From an uncultured Lachnospiraceae bacterium (GTDB lineage Bacteria > Bacillota > Clostridia > Lachnospirales > Lachnospiraceae): a stretch of 64,000 nt of DNA. Both the position numbers and the translations under genes were made by a program. Positions 42,604 to 52,256 of this stretch are shown one piece after another; position 1 is the first letter of the stretch; each line of letters starts with the position of its first letter. Location of the stretch: contig CAJUAA010000015.1 in NCBI GenBank assembly GCA_910584205.1, forward strand, positions 1 to 64,000, given 5' to 3'. The notes beneath the pieces were generated by a model. The model was not told the DNA's origin, made no database searches, and saw only the letters and a list, made by a program, of their open reading frames with translations.

Positions 42604-44451
42604 ATGTTTGGTTACCGTATCAGTGCCGGAAATCCGGCCTGTCTGGGAGTGACAAAAAGAGGAAGCGACATCAATTTTGCAGTGGTGGTACGGGATGGAA
42701 AGGACTGCAGCCTGCTTTTGTACAGAAAAGGGATGCAGGATGTGGAAGCGGAACTTCCCTTTACGGAAGAGATGCGGTTTGGAGAGATCTGCGCCATGGA
42801 GATCGGCCGTTTTCCGGTAACGGAATATGAATACAATTACCGGATCGACGGCGAGGTGGTACAGGATCCTTATGCCAGGCGGCTCCGGGGAAGAGAACGC
42901 TGGGGGGAATCTGTGGAGGGTTCGCACAGATTGAGGGCGGCGGTCTGCCTGGACCGGTTTTCCTGGAACGGAGACCGTCCGCCCGGCCTTCCATATGAAG
43001 CGTGCGTCATGTATGTGACCCATGTGAGAGGATTTACCATGGATGAATCCTCCAGGGTCCGGCATAAGGGGACTTTCGCGGGGATCCGGGAGAAAATACC
43101 TTATCTGAAACAGCTGGGCGTCAACCAGCTGGAGCTGATGCCCGTATACGAATTTGCGGAGCGGGAGAGGAAAAAGACGTCCGGAAAGCATGTGCCGGTC
43201 ATGAGGACAGAACGTAACCGGATCAATTACTGGGGTTACGGCGAGGCCTGTTATTTTGCGCCGAAAGCTTCCTACAGTGCGTCGGGGAATCCGGTAAAAG
43301 AACTGAAGGAGCTGGTGAGGGAGCTCCATAAAAACGGGATCGAACTGATTCTGGAGTTTTATTTTCCGAAGACGGCCAATCCCTGCCTGATCCAGGACTG
43401 CATCCGTTACTGGGCGTCGGAGTACCATATCGACGGCGTGCATATCAACAATCAGGGAGTACCGCTCCGGGAGCTTGCGCTTGATCCGCAGCTGTCACAG
43501 ATTAAGATCATGAGCGAAAGCTTTGCGCTGGAAGAGTGTTATGAATCAGGCTATGAGCCGGCGCGCCGAAGGCTTGCCGAGTACAATGACGGCTTTCAGC
43601 AGACAGCCCGGCGTTTCCTGCGGGGAGACGAAGAGATGACGGATCAGATGGCCTTCTGCATGCGGCGGAATCCCATGCAGTGCGCGGTCATCAACTATGT
43701 GGCGGGACATAATGGATTTACCTTTGCGGATATGGTTTCCTATGATGTGAGCCACAATGAGGACAACGGGGAAGAGAACCGGGACGGCTGCAGCTATAAC
43801 TACAGCTGTAATTACGGGGAAGAAGGAGAAAGTTCGTTAAGGGCGCTGAAGCAGCTCCGCAGAAGACAGCTGCGCAACGCGTTTTTGATCCTGCTGCTGT
43901 CGCAGGGGGTTCCGGCGATCTACGGCGGGGATGAGATGGGGAATTCCCAGAACGGCAATAACAATGCCTGGTGCCAGGATAATCCGATCTCCTGGATTCA
44001 GTGGAGCAGGAAGAAGGCGGACCGGCAGCTGCAGGCTTTTGTAAAAGATGCGATTTTCTTCCGTCAGAAGATGCCGGCTTTTGGAAGGAGGAAGGAATAT
44101 ACCATGCGGGATATCCTCTCCAAAGGAATGCCCGATCTGTCTTATCATGGAAGGAAGGCATGGTATGGCGAGTTTGAGAATTACAGCCGGCAGCTGGGCA
44201 TCCTTTACGCGGGGTGCTATACCGGCGGCAGGACCTGCTATGTTCTCTATAATATGCATATGATCGAACATGAGTTCGCGCTTCCGATCCTTCCCCGGGG
44301 AGAACGGTGGCATATCGTGGCGGACACAGGAAGGGAAGAGCACGTATTTTATGAAGAAGAGGCGGAACCGCTTCTGGAAAATCAGAAGATGCTGTCCGTC
44401 CCTCCAAGGACGATTCTGATACTGGCGGGTAAGAACGATGAAACTGATTAA
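42604..44451 (+). CDS. GlgX/isoamylase-like GH13 protein lacking catalytic aspartates
   Basis: This 615-residue protein follows glycogen-debranching enzymes from end to end: N-terminal CBM48-like domain (GYRISAGNPACLGVTKRGSD), MYVTHVRGFTMDESS, YLKQLGVNQLELMPVYEF, YWGYGEACYFAPKASYS, FRDT-like GFQQTARRFLRGDEEM and IYGGDEMGNSQNGNNNAWCQ. But the strand-4 motif GFRFD reads GVHIN, so nucleophile Asp is Asn282 and the conserved Arg is His. The strand-7 HD reads HN (Asn370). Only the acid/base Glu (Glu305 in MSESF) remains. The strand-3 DxxxNH motif is also absent. It is therefore probably not a hydrolase; glycan binding or regulation is likelier. The start follows AAGGGAAAGG. Confidence 0.85.
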   Translation: MFGYRISAGNPACLGVTKRGSDINFAVVVRDGKDCSLLLYRKGMQDVEAELPFTEEMRFGEICAMEIGRFPVTEYEYNYRIDGEVVQDPYARRLRGRERWGESVEGSHRLRAAVCLDRFSWNGDRPPGLPYEACVMYVTHVRGFTMDESSRVRHKGTFAGIREKIPYLKQLGVNQLELMPVYEFAERERKKTSGKHVPVMRTERNRINYWGYGEACYFAPKASYSASGNPVKELKELVRELHKNGIELILEFYFPKTANPCLIQDCIRYWASEYHIDGVHINNQGVPLRELALDPQLSQIKIMSESFALEECYESGYEPARRRLAEYNDGFQQTARRFLRGDEEMTDQMAFCMRRNPMQCAVINYVAGHNGFTFADMVSYDVSHNEDNGEENRDGCSYNYSCNYGEEGESSLRALKQLRRRQLRNAFLILLLSQGVPAIYGGDEMGNSQNGNNNAWCQDNPISWIQWSRKKADRQLQAFVKDAIFFRQKMPAFGRRKEYTMRDILSKGMPDLSYHGRKAWYGEFENYSRQLGILYAGCYTGGRTCYVLYNMHMIEHEFALPILPRGERWHIVADTGREEHVFYEEEAEPLLENQKMLSVPPRTILILAGKNDETD

Positions 44452-45028
44452 TATATGGAGACATTTTTATACGATTACGCAGCATAAAGCGGCGGTGGCC
44501 AGGCACTGCTTTCAGGTGGGGATGTACTGGCAGGGGCTGACCCACGATCTGTCCAAGTATACGCCGGCGGAATTCTGGCAGGGCTGCAGGTATTATCAGG
44601 GGTTCCAGAGCCCCAACAACGCGGAGCGGGAGGCAAAGGGCTATTCCTCCGCGTGGCTGCATCATAAGGGGCGCAACAAGCACCATTATGAATACTGGAT
44701 CGACTACAGCCTGAAGCCGAGAAGGTGCATGGCGGGCATGAAAATGCCCCTGCGCTATGTGAATGAGATGATTATGGACCGGATCGCGGCGTCCAAGGTG
44801 TACGAGGGAGAAAGGTATACGCAGCACTCCCCTCTGGCCTATTATGAGCAGGGCAAAGGCGCTTATCTGATTCATGAAGAGACCAGGGAACTTCTGGAAC
44901 TCATCCTGCATATGCTGGATGAACACGGGGAGAAAAAGACGTTTGCCTATATGAAAAAGTATATGGTGGGGAAAAAAGATTATCCGGAAATAAAAAAGAT
45001 CAAAAAAATAAAAAAAATTGAAAAATAA
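44438..45028 (+). CDS. DUF5662 family protein
   Basis: This 196-residue protein of unknown function is found widely in clostridia. Conserved His/Asp-rich motifs are visible: HFYTITQHKAAVARHCF at the start, THDLSKYTPAEFW (residues 35-47) and HHKGRNKHHYEYW, which together look like a metal-binding site. The C-terminus is a Lys/Ile repeat (KKIKKIKKIEK) encoded by an A-rich tract. It overlaps the GlgX-like gene by 14 bases, implying coupled translation. Confidence 0.8.
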   Translation: MKLINIWRHFYTITQHKAAVARHCFQVGMYWQGLTHDLSKYTPAEFWQGCRYYQGFQSPNNAEREAKGYSSAWLHHKGRNKHHYEYWIDYSLKPRRCMAGMKMPLRYVNEMIMDRIAASKVYEGERYTQHSPLAYYEQGKGAYLIHEETRELLELILHMLDEHGEKKTFAYMKKYMVGKKDYPEIKKIKKIKKIEK

Positions 45029-45106
45029 AGAAGGATTATCGAGTTCCGTGCAGTATGTTATTTATATAAGGGAGTTTTTGAAGAGCATCGAAAGGGGAGG
45101 AGCAGG

Positions 45107-46114
45107 ATGACGATCCGGGAACAGACGGAGAACTGGGAAAAAGAATATCTGAGTCCTTATGCAGCGTTCAGCGGGAACTCCAGGGGACGGGACCGGGAAG
45201 AGCCGCCGTGCGATATCCGGCCGGTCTATCAGAGAGACCGGGACCGTATCCTCCACTGCAAGTCCTTCCGGAGGCTGAAGCACAAGACACAGGTGTTCCT
45301 CACGCCCAAAGGCGATCATTACCGGACCCGCCTGACGCATACGCTGGAGGTGGCTCAGAACGCCAGGACCATTGCCAGGGCGCTGAGGCTCAACGAGGAT
45401 CTGGCAGAGGCCATAGCCCTCGGACACGATCTGGGACACACGCCCTTTGGACATGCGGGAGAGCGTGCGCTGGATCAGGTCAGCAGCGAAGGATTCGCCC
45501 ACTACCGGCAGAGCGTGCGCATTGTGGAGCGGGTGGAGAAGGACGGCAGAGGGCTGAATCTGACGTGGGAAGTACGGGACGGTATCCTGAACCATCAGAT
45601 GTCGGGCAGGGCGGCGACTCTGGAAGGAAGGATCGTCCGCTATTCGGACAAGATCGCGTATATCAATCATGATGTGGACGACGCGATCCGGGGCGGTATC
45701 ATCCGGGAGATCGATCTTCCCCGTGCCTTTACGGACATTCTGGGCCACTCCACGAGAGAGCGTCTGAATACGCTGATCCATGACATCGTGGAGCAGAGCC
45801 AGGACAAGCCCGATATCATGATGTCGGAGGATGTGGAGTACGCGTTTGTGGGCATGAGAAAGTACATGTTCGACAATGTGTATACGAATCCCAAGGCCAA
45901 GGGGGAAGAGCGGAAGGCAGAATATATCGTGAAAGAGCTGTTCGGCTATTATATGGAACATCCGGAACTCCTTCCCAATGAATATGTTGAACGGATGTGG
46001 TATGCCGGCGAGACACAGGAACGCAGTGTCTGCGATTATATTGCCGGGATGACCGATCAGTATGCCATCTCCAGATTCCGGGAGTTTTTTGTGCCGGATG
46101 CCTGGGGAGTTTAA
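45107..46114 (+). CDS. dgt: Deoxyguanosinetriphosphate triphosphohydrolase-like protein
   Basis: This 335-residue HD-domain enzyme hydrolyses dNTPs to deoxynucleosides and triphosphate. HD residues are in RTRLTHTLEVAQ and GHDLGHTPFGHAGE, with the later Asp in VRYSDKIAYINHD (read in part). The short length (about 335 rather than 500) matches the clostridial Dgt-like group. GGGGAGGAG precedes the ATG. It lies just upstream of dnaG, a common arrangement in Lachnospiraceae, linking dNTP balance to replication. Confidence 0.9.
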   Translation: MTIREQTENWEKEYLSPYAAFSGNSRGRDREEPPCDIRPVYQRDRDRILHCKSFRRLKHKTQVFLTPKGDHYRTRLTHTLEVAQNARTIARALRLNEDLAEAIALGHDLGHTPFGHAGERALDQVSSEGFAHYRQSVRIVERVEKDGRGLNLTWEVRDGILNHQMSGRAATLEGRIVRYSDKIAYINHDVDDAIRGGIIREIDLPRAFTDILGHSTRERLNTLIHDIVEQSQDKPDIMMSEDVEYAFVGMRKYMFDNVYTNPKAKGEERKAEYIVKELFGYYMEHPELLPNEYVERMWYAGETQERSVCDYIAGMTDQYAISRFREFFVPDAWGV

Positions 46115-46131
46115 CGGAAATCAGGTGTGAA

Positions 46132-47904
46132 ATGGGTTTTTATTCGCAGGATCTTTTGGAAGAGATCCGTTCCAGAAGCGATATTGTGGATGTGATCTCG
46201 GGGTATGTCAGGCTGCAGAAAAAAGGCAGCAACTATGTGGGCGTCTGCCCGTTCCATAACGACAGGAATCCTTCCATGTCCGTCAATCAGCCCCGGCAGA
46301 TCTATCATTGCTTCAGCTGCGGCGCGGGCGGCGATGTGTATAAATTTGTGATGGAATACGAGAACCTGACGTTTCCGGAAGCGGTGAAGGTACTGGCGGA
46401 CCGGGCGGGCGTGGAACTTCCCGAACAGGAGTTCTCAAAGGAAGCCAGGCAGCAGGCGGATCTCAAGGCGCAGATCATGGAGATGAACCGGCTGGCTGCA
46501 AAATATTATTATTATACCCTGCGCCAGCCTGCGGGAAAGACAGGGCTTGATTATCTGCTGGGAAGGCAGCTCAGCCAGGAGACGATACGGAAGTTCGGGC
46601 TGGGTTACGCGGATAAGTACAGCACCAGCCTCTATCAGTATCTGAAGAGCAAAGGGTATTCGGACCAGCTTCTGAAGGAATCCGGGCTGATGCAGGTGGA
46701 CGAAAAGCGGGGCATGTATGATAAATTCTGGAACCGGGTGATTTTTCCTATTATGGACATTCACAACCGGGTGATCGGGTTCGGCGGCAGGGTCATGGGC
46801 GACGGCAAGCCCAAATATCTGAATTCGCCGGAGACGAGGGTATTTGACAAGAGCAGGAACCTGTACGGCCTGAATCTGGCAAGGCTCAGCCGGAAGCCCA
46901 ACATCATCCTCTGCGAAGGGTATATGGATGTGATCGCCATGCATCAGGCAGGGTTTTCCCAGGCGGTGGCGTCTCTGGGCACTGCGTTTACCGCGCAGCA
47001 GTCGGTGATCCTGAAGAGGTATACCGGGGAGGTTCTGCTGACCTATGACAGCGACGAGGCCGGTGTGCGCGCGGCGCTCCGTGCGATTCCGATCTTGAAG
47101 GAGGCCGGGCTTGCAGCGAAGATCATCAACATGGAGCCCTATAAGGACCCGGATGAATTTATCAAGGCGGAAGGAGCGGAGAACTTTCAAAAGCGGATCG
47201 ATGAGGCGGAGAGCAGTTTCTTCTTTGAACTGCGGATGCTGGAACGGCAGTATGATTTCCGGGAGCCGGAGAGCAAGACCGCGTTTTTCAGGGCGCTGTC
47301 TGAAAAGCTTCTGGAATTTGAGCAGGGAATTGAACGAAACAATTACATAGAAGCGGCGGCGGCAAAGTATCATTTGACCGGGGAGCAGCTGAAGCGCATG
47401 GTGGATCAGACCGGGGAACGGCTTGGAGGGCTGCAGAGAACACCGGCGCCGGCGAACCCTTCGGCTTCCCGGAAGAAAAAGACAGAGGACGGAGGGCTTC
47501 GGTCGCAGCGCCTCCTCATTACCTGGATGAGTTCCGGGGAGCGGATGCTCAGAAATATATGCAGGTATGTGGAACCGGAGGAGTTCACGGACCCCCTGTG
47601 CAGAAGAGTTGCGGAGCTTCTGGCGGAACAGCAGGCTTTGGGCCGTCTGAATCCGGCCGCCCTGTTCCAGCAGTTCACAGAGGAGGAAGAACAGCAGAAA
47701 GTGTCGGCCATGTTTCACGGCACGATTCCGGATCTGTCAGGCAGAGAGGAAGAGGAGAGGGCGCTGCAGGAGACGATTCTAAGGGTAAAGCAGGGAAGTA
47801 TCCGCTGGCAGACTGAGCACATGGACCCGAATAATGCGGAAATGCTTCGGAAGATCGTACAAAGACGCCGGGAAATTGAGAAATTGCATATTTCTTTGGA
47901 TTAA
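46132..47904 (+). CDS. dnaG: DNA primase
   Basis: This 590-residue enzyme makes RNA primers at the replication fork. The zinc-binding domain is CPFHNDRNPSMSV and YHCFSCGAGGD (residues 40-66). The polymerase core includes VIFPIMDIHNRVIGFGGR, and the Toprim domain has LCEGYMDVIAMHQAG and LTYDSDEAG. A helicase-interacting C-terminal region follows. The start gives the standard MGFYSQDLLEEIRSR; upstream in-frame codons lie inside dgt. First gene of the dnaG-rpoD block. Confidence 0.95.
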   Translation: MGFYSQDLLEEIRSRSDIVDVISGYVRLQKKGSNYVGVCPFHNDRNPSMSVNQPRQIYHCFSCGAGGDVYKFVMEYENLTFPEAVKVLADRAGVELPEQEFSKEARQQADLKAQIMEMNRLAAKYYYYTLRQPAGKTGLDYLLGRQLSQETIRKFGLGYADKYSTSLYQYLKSKGYSDQLLKESGLMQVDEKRGMYDKFWNRVIFPIMDIHNRVIGFGGRVMGDGKPKYLNSPETRVFDKSRNLYGLNLARLSRKPNIILCEGYMDVIAMHQAGFSQAVASLGTAFTAQQSVILKRYTGEVLLTYDSDEAGVRAALRAIPILKEAGLAAKIINMEPYKDPDEFIKAEGAENFQKRIDEAESSFFFELRMLERQYDFREPESKTAFFRALSEKLLEFEQGIERNNYIEAAAAKYHLTGEQLKRMVDQTGERLGGLQRTPAPANPSASRKKKTEDGGLRSQRLLITWMSSGERMLRNICRYVEPEEFTDPLCRRVAELLAEQQALGRLNPAALFQQFTEEEEQQKVSAMFHGTIPDLSGREEEERALQETILRVKQGSIRWQTEHMDPNNAEMLRKIVQRRREIEKLHISLD

Positions 47905-47941
47905 GGATAAAATATGAACAATTATGGAAGGAAGAACCAGT

Positions 47942-49045
47942 ATGGAAGAAAATATGGTGAAATTCAGTGAAAAGTTGAAAGAGCTGCTTTCGATCGCCAA
48001 AAAGAAGAAAAATGTCCTGGAATACCAGGAGATCAGCGACTTTTTCAATGATATGGAGCTGGATGCAGAAAAGTTCGAAAAGATTCTGGATTTTCTGGAA
48101 CAGAATAATATTGATGTGCTTCGCATCACGGACGATGACGACGACAGCAATATTATCCTGACCGACGAGGACGATGTGGATGTGGAACAGATCGACCTGT
48201 CGGTTCCGGACGGAGTCAGCATCGAGGATCCGGTTCGTATGTATCTGAAAGAAATAGGCAAGGTGCCGCTTCTGAGCGCGGAGGAAGAGATCGACCTGGC
48301 AAAACGGATGGAGCTGGGGGACGAGGAGGCGAAAAAGCGTCTGGCGGAGGCGAACCTCCGTCTCGTGGTCAGCATTGCCAAGCGCTATGTGGGCAGAGGC
48401 ATGCTTTTCCTGGATCTGATCCAGGAGGGAAACCTGGGGCTGATCAAGGCGGTGGAGAAGTTCGATTACCGCAAAGGGTACAAATTCAGTACCTACGCTA
48501 CCTGGTGGATCCGTCAGGCGATTACGAGAGCCATTGCGGACCAGGCCAGGACGATCCGTATCCCGGTCCATATGGTGGAGACCATCAACAAGCTGATCCG
48601 GGTATCCAGACAGCTTCTTCAGGAGCTTGGAAGGGAACCCCAGCCGGAGGAAATCGCGGAAGAGATGAGCATGCCGGTGGAGCGGGTGCGTGAGATCCTG
48701 AAGATTTCCCAGGAGCCGGTTTCTCTGGAGACGCCCATCGGCGAGGAGGAGGACAGCCATCTGGGTGATTTTATCCAGGACGACAATGTGCCGGTGCCCG
48801 CGGAGGCGGCTGCCTTTACGCTTCTGAAAGAGCAGCTGGTGGAGGTGCTGGGAACGCTGACAGAGCGCGAACAGAAGGTACTCCGCCTGCGTTTCGGACT
48901 GGATGACGGCCGGGCGCGTACCCTGGAAGAAGTAGGCAAGGAGTTCAATGTAACAAGAGAGCGTATCCGCCAGATCGAGGCAAAGGCGCTCAGAAAACTC
49001 CGCCATCCCAGCCGGAGCAGGAAGCTGAAGGACTTTCTGGATTAG
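47942..49045 (+). CDS. rpoD: Primary RNA polymerase sigma factor (SigA/RpoD)
   Basis: This 367-residue vegetative sigma factor has region 1.1 (residues 1-80), region 1.2 to 2 with [41 protein letters not shown] and [18 protein letters not shown] (read in parts), and region 3 and 4 ending [20 protein letters not shown]. An acidic stretch DDDDD near residue 65 is a normal feature. The start after GGAAGGAAG is preferred over ATG 47924, which overlaps that ribosome site. It follows dnaG by 37 bases, the classical macromolecular-synthesis arrangement. Confidence 0.96.
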   Translation: MEENMVKFSEKLKELLSIAKKKKNVLEYQEISDFFNDMELDAEKFEKILDFLEQNNIDVLRITDDDDDSNIILTDEDDVDVEQIDLSVPDGVSIEDPVRMYLKEIGKVPLLSAEEEIDLAKRMELGDEEAKKRLAEANLRLVVSIAKRYVGRGMLFLDLIQEGNLGLIKAVEKFDYRKGYKFSTYATWWIRQAITRAIADQARTIRIPVHMVETINKLIRVSRQLLQELGREPQPEEIAEEMSMPVERVREILKISQEPVSLETPIGEEEDSHLGDFIQDDNVPVPAEAAAFTLLKEQLVEVLGTLTEREQKVLRLRFGLDDGRARTLEEVGKEFNVTRERIRQIEAKALRKLRHPSRSRKLKDFLD

Positions 49046-49054
49046 GGGCAGGGC

Positions 49055-49777
49055 ATGCAGTTATCAAACAGGATGCGGAAACTGGCTTCTCTGGTGACAA
49101 AGGGGAACCGGCTGGCAGATGTGGGGACGGATCATGCATATATCCCCATCGCCCTGGTCCGTGAGGGAAGGATACCGTCTGCTCTGGCCATGGATGTGAA
49201 TCAGGGGCCGCTTTCCCGCGCCCGGGAACATATTCGGTCATCCGGACTGGATACATACATTGAGACCCGTCTGTCTGACGGACTGGAGAAGCTGAGGTCA
49301 GAGGAGGCGGATACGGTGCTGATCGCCGGCATGGGCGGCATGCTGACGGTACGTATCCTGGAGGGAGGATTCCACTGTCTGGATACCGTACAGGAGCTGA
49401 TCCTTCAGCCCCAGTCAGACATTCAGGAAGTCCGGAAATGGCTGTACGTCCATGGATACCGGATTGTGGCGGAGGACGTGGCGGAGGAGGACGGGAAATA
49501 CTATCCCATGATGAAAGCGGTCCCCGGCCGGGAGGAGATGCCGCAGGAAGCGGAGCTGTATTACGGAAATGTGGAACTTCAGAGAGCTCCGGACCTGCTG
49601 TGTGCCTGCCTTCTGAAGCAGCTGGCGAGAGAACAGAACGTTATGGAATCTCTGCGCCGGTGCGGGAAAGAGGGTACAAAGCGTGCCCGGGAGGTGGAAT
49701 GTGCCATGGAGCGGATCGGGGATCAGATGCGGAGGCTGAGAGCAGCCAAAGAGGGAGAGGAGGCTTTCCATATATGA
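49055..49777 (+). CDS. trmK: tRNA (adenine-22-N1)-methyltransferase
   Basis: This 240-residue SAM-dependent enzyme methylates A22 in certain tRNAs. The SAM-binding part reads LADVGTDHAYIPIALV (residues 22-37), then AMDVNQGPLSRAREH, and the catalytic loop is LIAGMGGMLTVRIL, all typical of TrmK (COG2384). A C-terminal coiled part (from about 170) completes it. It starts nine bases after rpoD and overlaps the next gene by ATGA, as in many Bacillota. Confidence 0.93.
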   Translation: MQLSNRMRKLASLVTKGNRLADVGTDHAYIPIALVREGRIPSALAMDVNQGPLSRAREHIRSSGLDTYIETRLSDGLEKLRSEEADTVLIAGMGGMLTVRILEGGFHCLDTVQELILQPQSDIQEVRKWLYVHGYRIVAEDVAEEDGKYYPMMKAVPGREEMPQEAELYYGNVELQRAPDLLCACLLKQLAREQNVMESLRRCGKEGTKRAREVECAMERIGDQMRRLRAAKEGEEAFHI

Positions 49778-50544
49778 GATGTGATGAAATATGTACGCTT
49801 CTGGAGCAGGAGTATTCCAGAGAGTATGCCTGCGAATGGGACAACGTAGGCCTGCTGGCAGGCAGACGGGATAAGGAAGTGAAGAAGATCCTGCTGGCGC
49901 TGGACGCGACGGACGAAGTGATCCGGATGGCGGCGGACAGTGGGGCGGATATGCTGATCACCCACCATCCCATGCTCTTTTCCCCGGTGAAAAGGGTGAC
50001 GGATGAAGATATGACCGGCAGAAGGCTGATGGAACTGATCCGCCGCGATATTTCTTATTATGCCATGCATACCAATTATGATGCGAGGGGAATGGCGGAC
50101 CTGGCGGCGCGGTTTCTGCGGATGCAGGAGTGTACCGTACTGGAGGAGATCCGGGACGGAGAAGGCATCGGACGGGTGGGGGTTCTGGAAGCGCCCATGA
50201 CTCTGAAGGAATGCGCGGAGTTTGTGAAGGAGGCGTTTGCGGTTCCCAGCGTGCGGATCTTCGGTCCGGCGGACGCGGTCGTCCGGTCGGCGGCGGTCTG
50301 TCCGGGATCGGGAAAGAGTACCGTGAAGGAAGCGCTGCGTTTTGGATGCGATGTGTATATTACAGGGGATATTGACCACCATACGGGTATCGACGCGGTG
50401 GATCAGGGACTGTATATTATTGATGCCGGACATTACGGAATCGAACATATTTTTATGGCAGATGTAAAGGAGTATCTGGAAAAAGTGCTGACGGGAGTGC
50501 ATATGGACTGTGTTCCGGTGAAGCATCCGTTTCTGGTGGTCTGA
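49774..50544 (+). CDS. Nif3-like dinuclear metal-centre protein
   Basis: This 256-residue member of the YqfO/NIF3 family is usually encoded next to trmK. Metal ligands sit in LITHHPMLFSP (residues 60-70), MHTNYDARGM and GDIDHHTGID near residue 200. The opening CEWDNVGLLAG is the family signature. Members form toroidal hexamers with two metals per subunit. A GTP cyclohydrolase 1 type 2 activity has been proposed for some, but the role here is unknown. The start overlaps trmK by ATGA. Confidence 0.92.
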   Translation: MRCDEICTLLEQEYSREYACEWDNVGLLAGRRDKEVKKILLALDATDEVIRMAADSGADMLITHHPMLFSPVKRVTDEDMTGRRLMELIRRDISYYAMHTNYDARGMADLAARFLRMQECTVLEEIRDGEGIGRVGVLEAPMTLKECAEFVKEAFAVPSVRIFGPADAVVRSAAVCPGSGKSTVKEALRFGCDVYITGDIDHHTGIDAVDQGLYIIDAGHYGIEHIFMADVKEYLEKVLTGVHMDCVPVKHPFLVV

Positions 50545-50573
50545 CATCTGATGGAAGAGGAAGGGGGATACAT

Positions 50574-52226
50574 ATGAGAGAGATCATCGTGGAGGGAAAG
50601 AAGACAACCGTACGGGAAGGGACAACCTATCTGGAGCTTGCCCGGGAATATCAGAGCGGGTATCCGCACGATATCGTGCTTGTGCTGGAGAATGGAAAGA
50701 TGCGGGAACTTTTCCGTGAGGTAAAGGGCGAAAGCGTTGTTACATTTTTAACGACCGGACAGGTGGATGGGCATAAGACCTACAAGCGCAGCGCGACGCT
50801 GCTCATGCTGAAGGCGATCTATGACGTGGCGGGCATGGAGGCGGTTGGCGGGATCAAGGTGCATTTTTCCGTAAGCCAGGGATATTATTGTACAAGCAAA
50901 TATGTGAAACCGGACGGGGAATTTCTGGAAAAGGTCCGTGTACGCATGGAAGAGCTGGTAAAGCTCGCCCTTCCCATCGAGAAGAAAACGATTCCGGTGG
51001 ATGAAGCCATCGAGAATTTTACGCGCCATGGCATGATGGACAAGGCAAAACTGTTCTGGTATCGGAGAAGTTCTACGGTCAATGTCTATCTGCTTGATGG
51101 ATTTGAAGATTATTACTATGGATATATGGTGCCGGACACCAGTTATCTGAAATATTTTAAGCTGATTCCCTTTGACGAGGGGTTTGTACTGGAATTCCCG
51201 CCGGCCAGGACGCCGGAGACTTTCCAGGAATTCAAGCCGGAGAAAAAGCTGTTCATGACCCTGAAAAACTCCACAGAGTGGAGCGAAGTACTGAATGTGG
51301 CGACTATCGGGGCGCTGAACGAGCAGATTACCTGCGGGACCATCGGGGATATCATCCTGGCACAGGAAGCGATCATGGAAAAGGAACTGGGGAATATCGC
51401 GGCTCAGATCGCGTCTCAGCATGATAAGAAACTGATCATGATTGCAGGCCCCTCTTCCTCCGGCAAGACCACCTTTTCCCACCGGCTGTCCATTCAGCTG
51501 CTGGCCCATGGGCTGCGGCCGCATCCCATCGCCGTGGACAATTATTTTGTGGAACGGGAAGATACGCCGAAGGACGAGGACGGCAATTACAATTTTGAGT
51601 GCCTCGGCGCCATGGATATCGAACTGTTCAACAACCAGATGGCGGCGCTTTTAAGGGGCGAGGAAGTGTCCATGCCGACCTTTAATTTCCTGACGGGAAA
51701 GAAAGAATACAAAGGGAATACCCTGAAGCTCGGGGAAGATGACGTGCTGGTCATTGAGGGCATTCACTGCCTGAACGACGCGCTGTCCTATTCGCTTCCC
51801 AAGGAAAATAAGTTCAAGATCTATCTGAGCGCCCTGACGCAGCTGAACATCGACGAGCACAACCGGATCGCGACGACGGATGGACGCCTGATCCGCCGTA
51901 TGGTCAGAGACGCAAGGACCAGGGGCGCGGGTGCGAAGAAGACGATCTCCATGTGGCCGTCCGTGCGCCGCGGAGAAGATGAAAATATTTTCCCGTATCA
52001 GGGGGATGCGGATGTGGTGTTTAACTCTGCCCTGATCTATGAGCTTTCCGTTTTAAAACAGTATGCGGAGCCGCTGCTGCTGGGAATCCGCCAGGGAGAA
52101 CCGGAATATCCGGAAGCGAAGAGGCTGTTGAAATTTCTGAATTATTTCCAGGGGATCGACAGCAACCTGGTGCCGAACAATTCGATTCTTCGGGAGTTTA
52201 TCGGAGGAAGCTATTTTCACGTCTGA
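50574..52226 (+). CDS. Nucleoside kinase with N-terminal TGS/ThrRS-like region
   Basis: This 550-residue protein has an N-terminal TGS-like domain (MREIIVEGKKTTVREGTTYLEL, read in parts), a threonyl-tRNA-synthetase-like second additional domain (residues about 70-240), and a C-terminal uridine-kinase/phosphoribulokinase P-loop domain. That last domain shows Walker A MIAGPSSSGKTTFSHRL near residue 290 and VIEGIHCLND near residue 390. The architecture is common in Clostridia and annotated as nucleoside or uridine kinase. GGAAGGGGG precedes the ATG. Substrate preference cannot be read. Confidence 0.88.
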   Translation: MREIIVEGKKTTVREGTTYLELAREYQSGYPHDIVLVLENGKMRELFREVKGESVVTFLTTGQVDGHKTYKRSATLLMLKAIYDVAGMEAVGGIKVHFSVSQGYYCTSKYVKPDGEFLEKVRVRMEELVKLALPIEKKTIPVDEAIENFTRHGMMDKAKLFWYRRSSTVNVYLLDGFEDYYYGYMVPDTSYLKYFKLIPFDEGFVLEFPPARTPETFQEFKPEKKLFMTLKNSTEWSEVLNVATIGALNEQITCGTIGDIILAQEAIMEKELGNIAAQIASQHDKKLIMIAGPSSSGKTTFSHRLSIQLLAHGLRPHPIAVDNYFVEREDTPKDEDGNYNFECLGAMDIELFNNQMAALLRGEEVSMPTFNFLTGKKEYKGNTLKLGEDDVLVIEGIHCLNDALSYSLPKENKFKIYLSALTQLNIDEHNRIATTDGRLIRRMVRDARTRGAGAKKTISMWPSVRRGEDENIFPYQGDADVVFNSALIYELSVLKQYAEPLLLGIRQGEPEYPEAKRLLKFLNYFQGIDSNLVPNNSILREFIGGSYFHV

Positions 52227-52256
52227 GCGTGATGTGTAAGCGGAGTATCTGTATTT

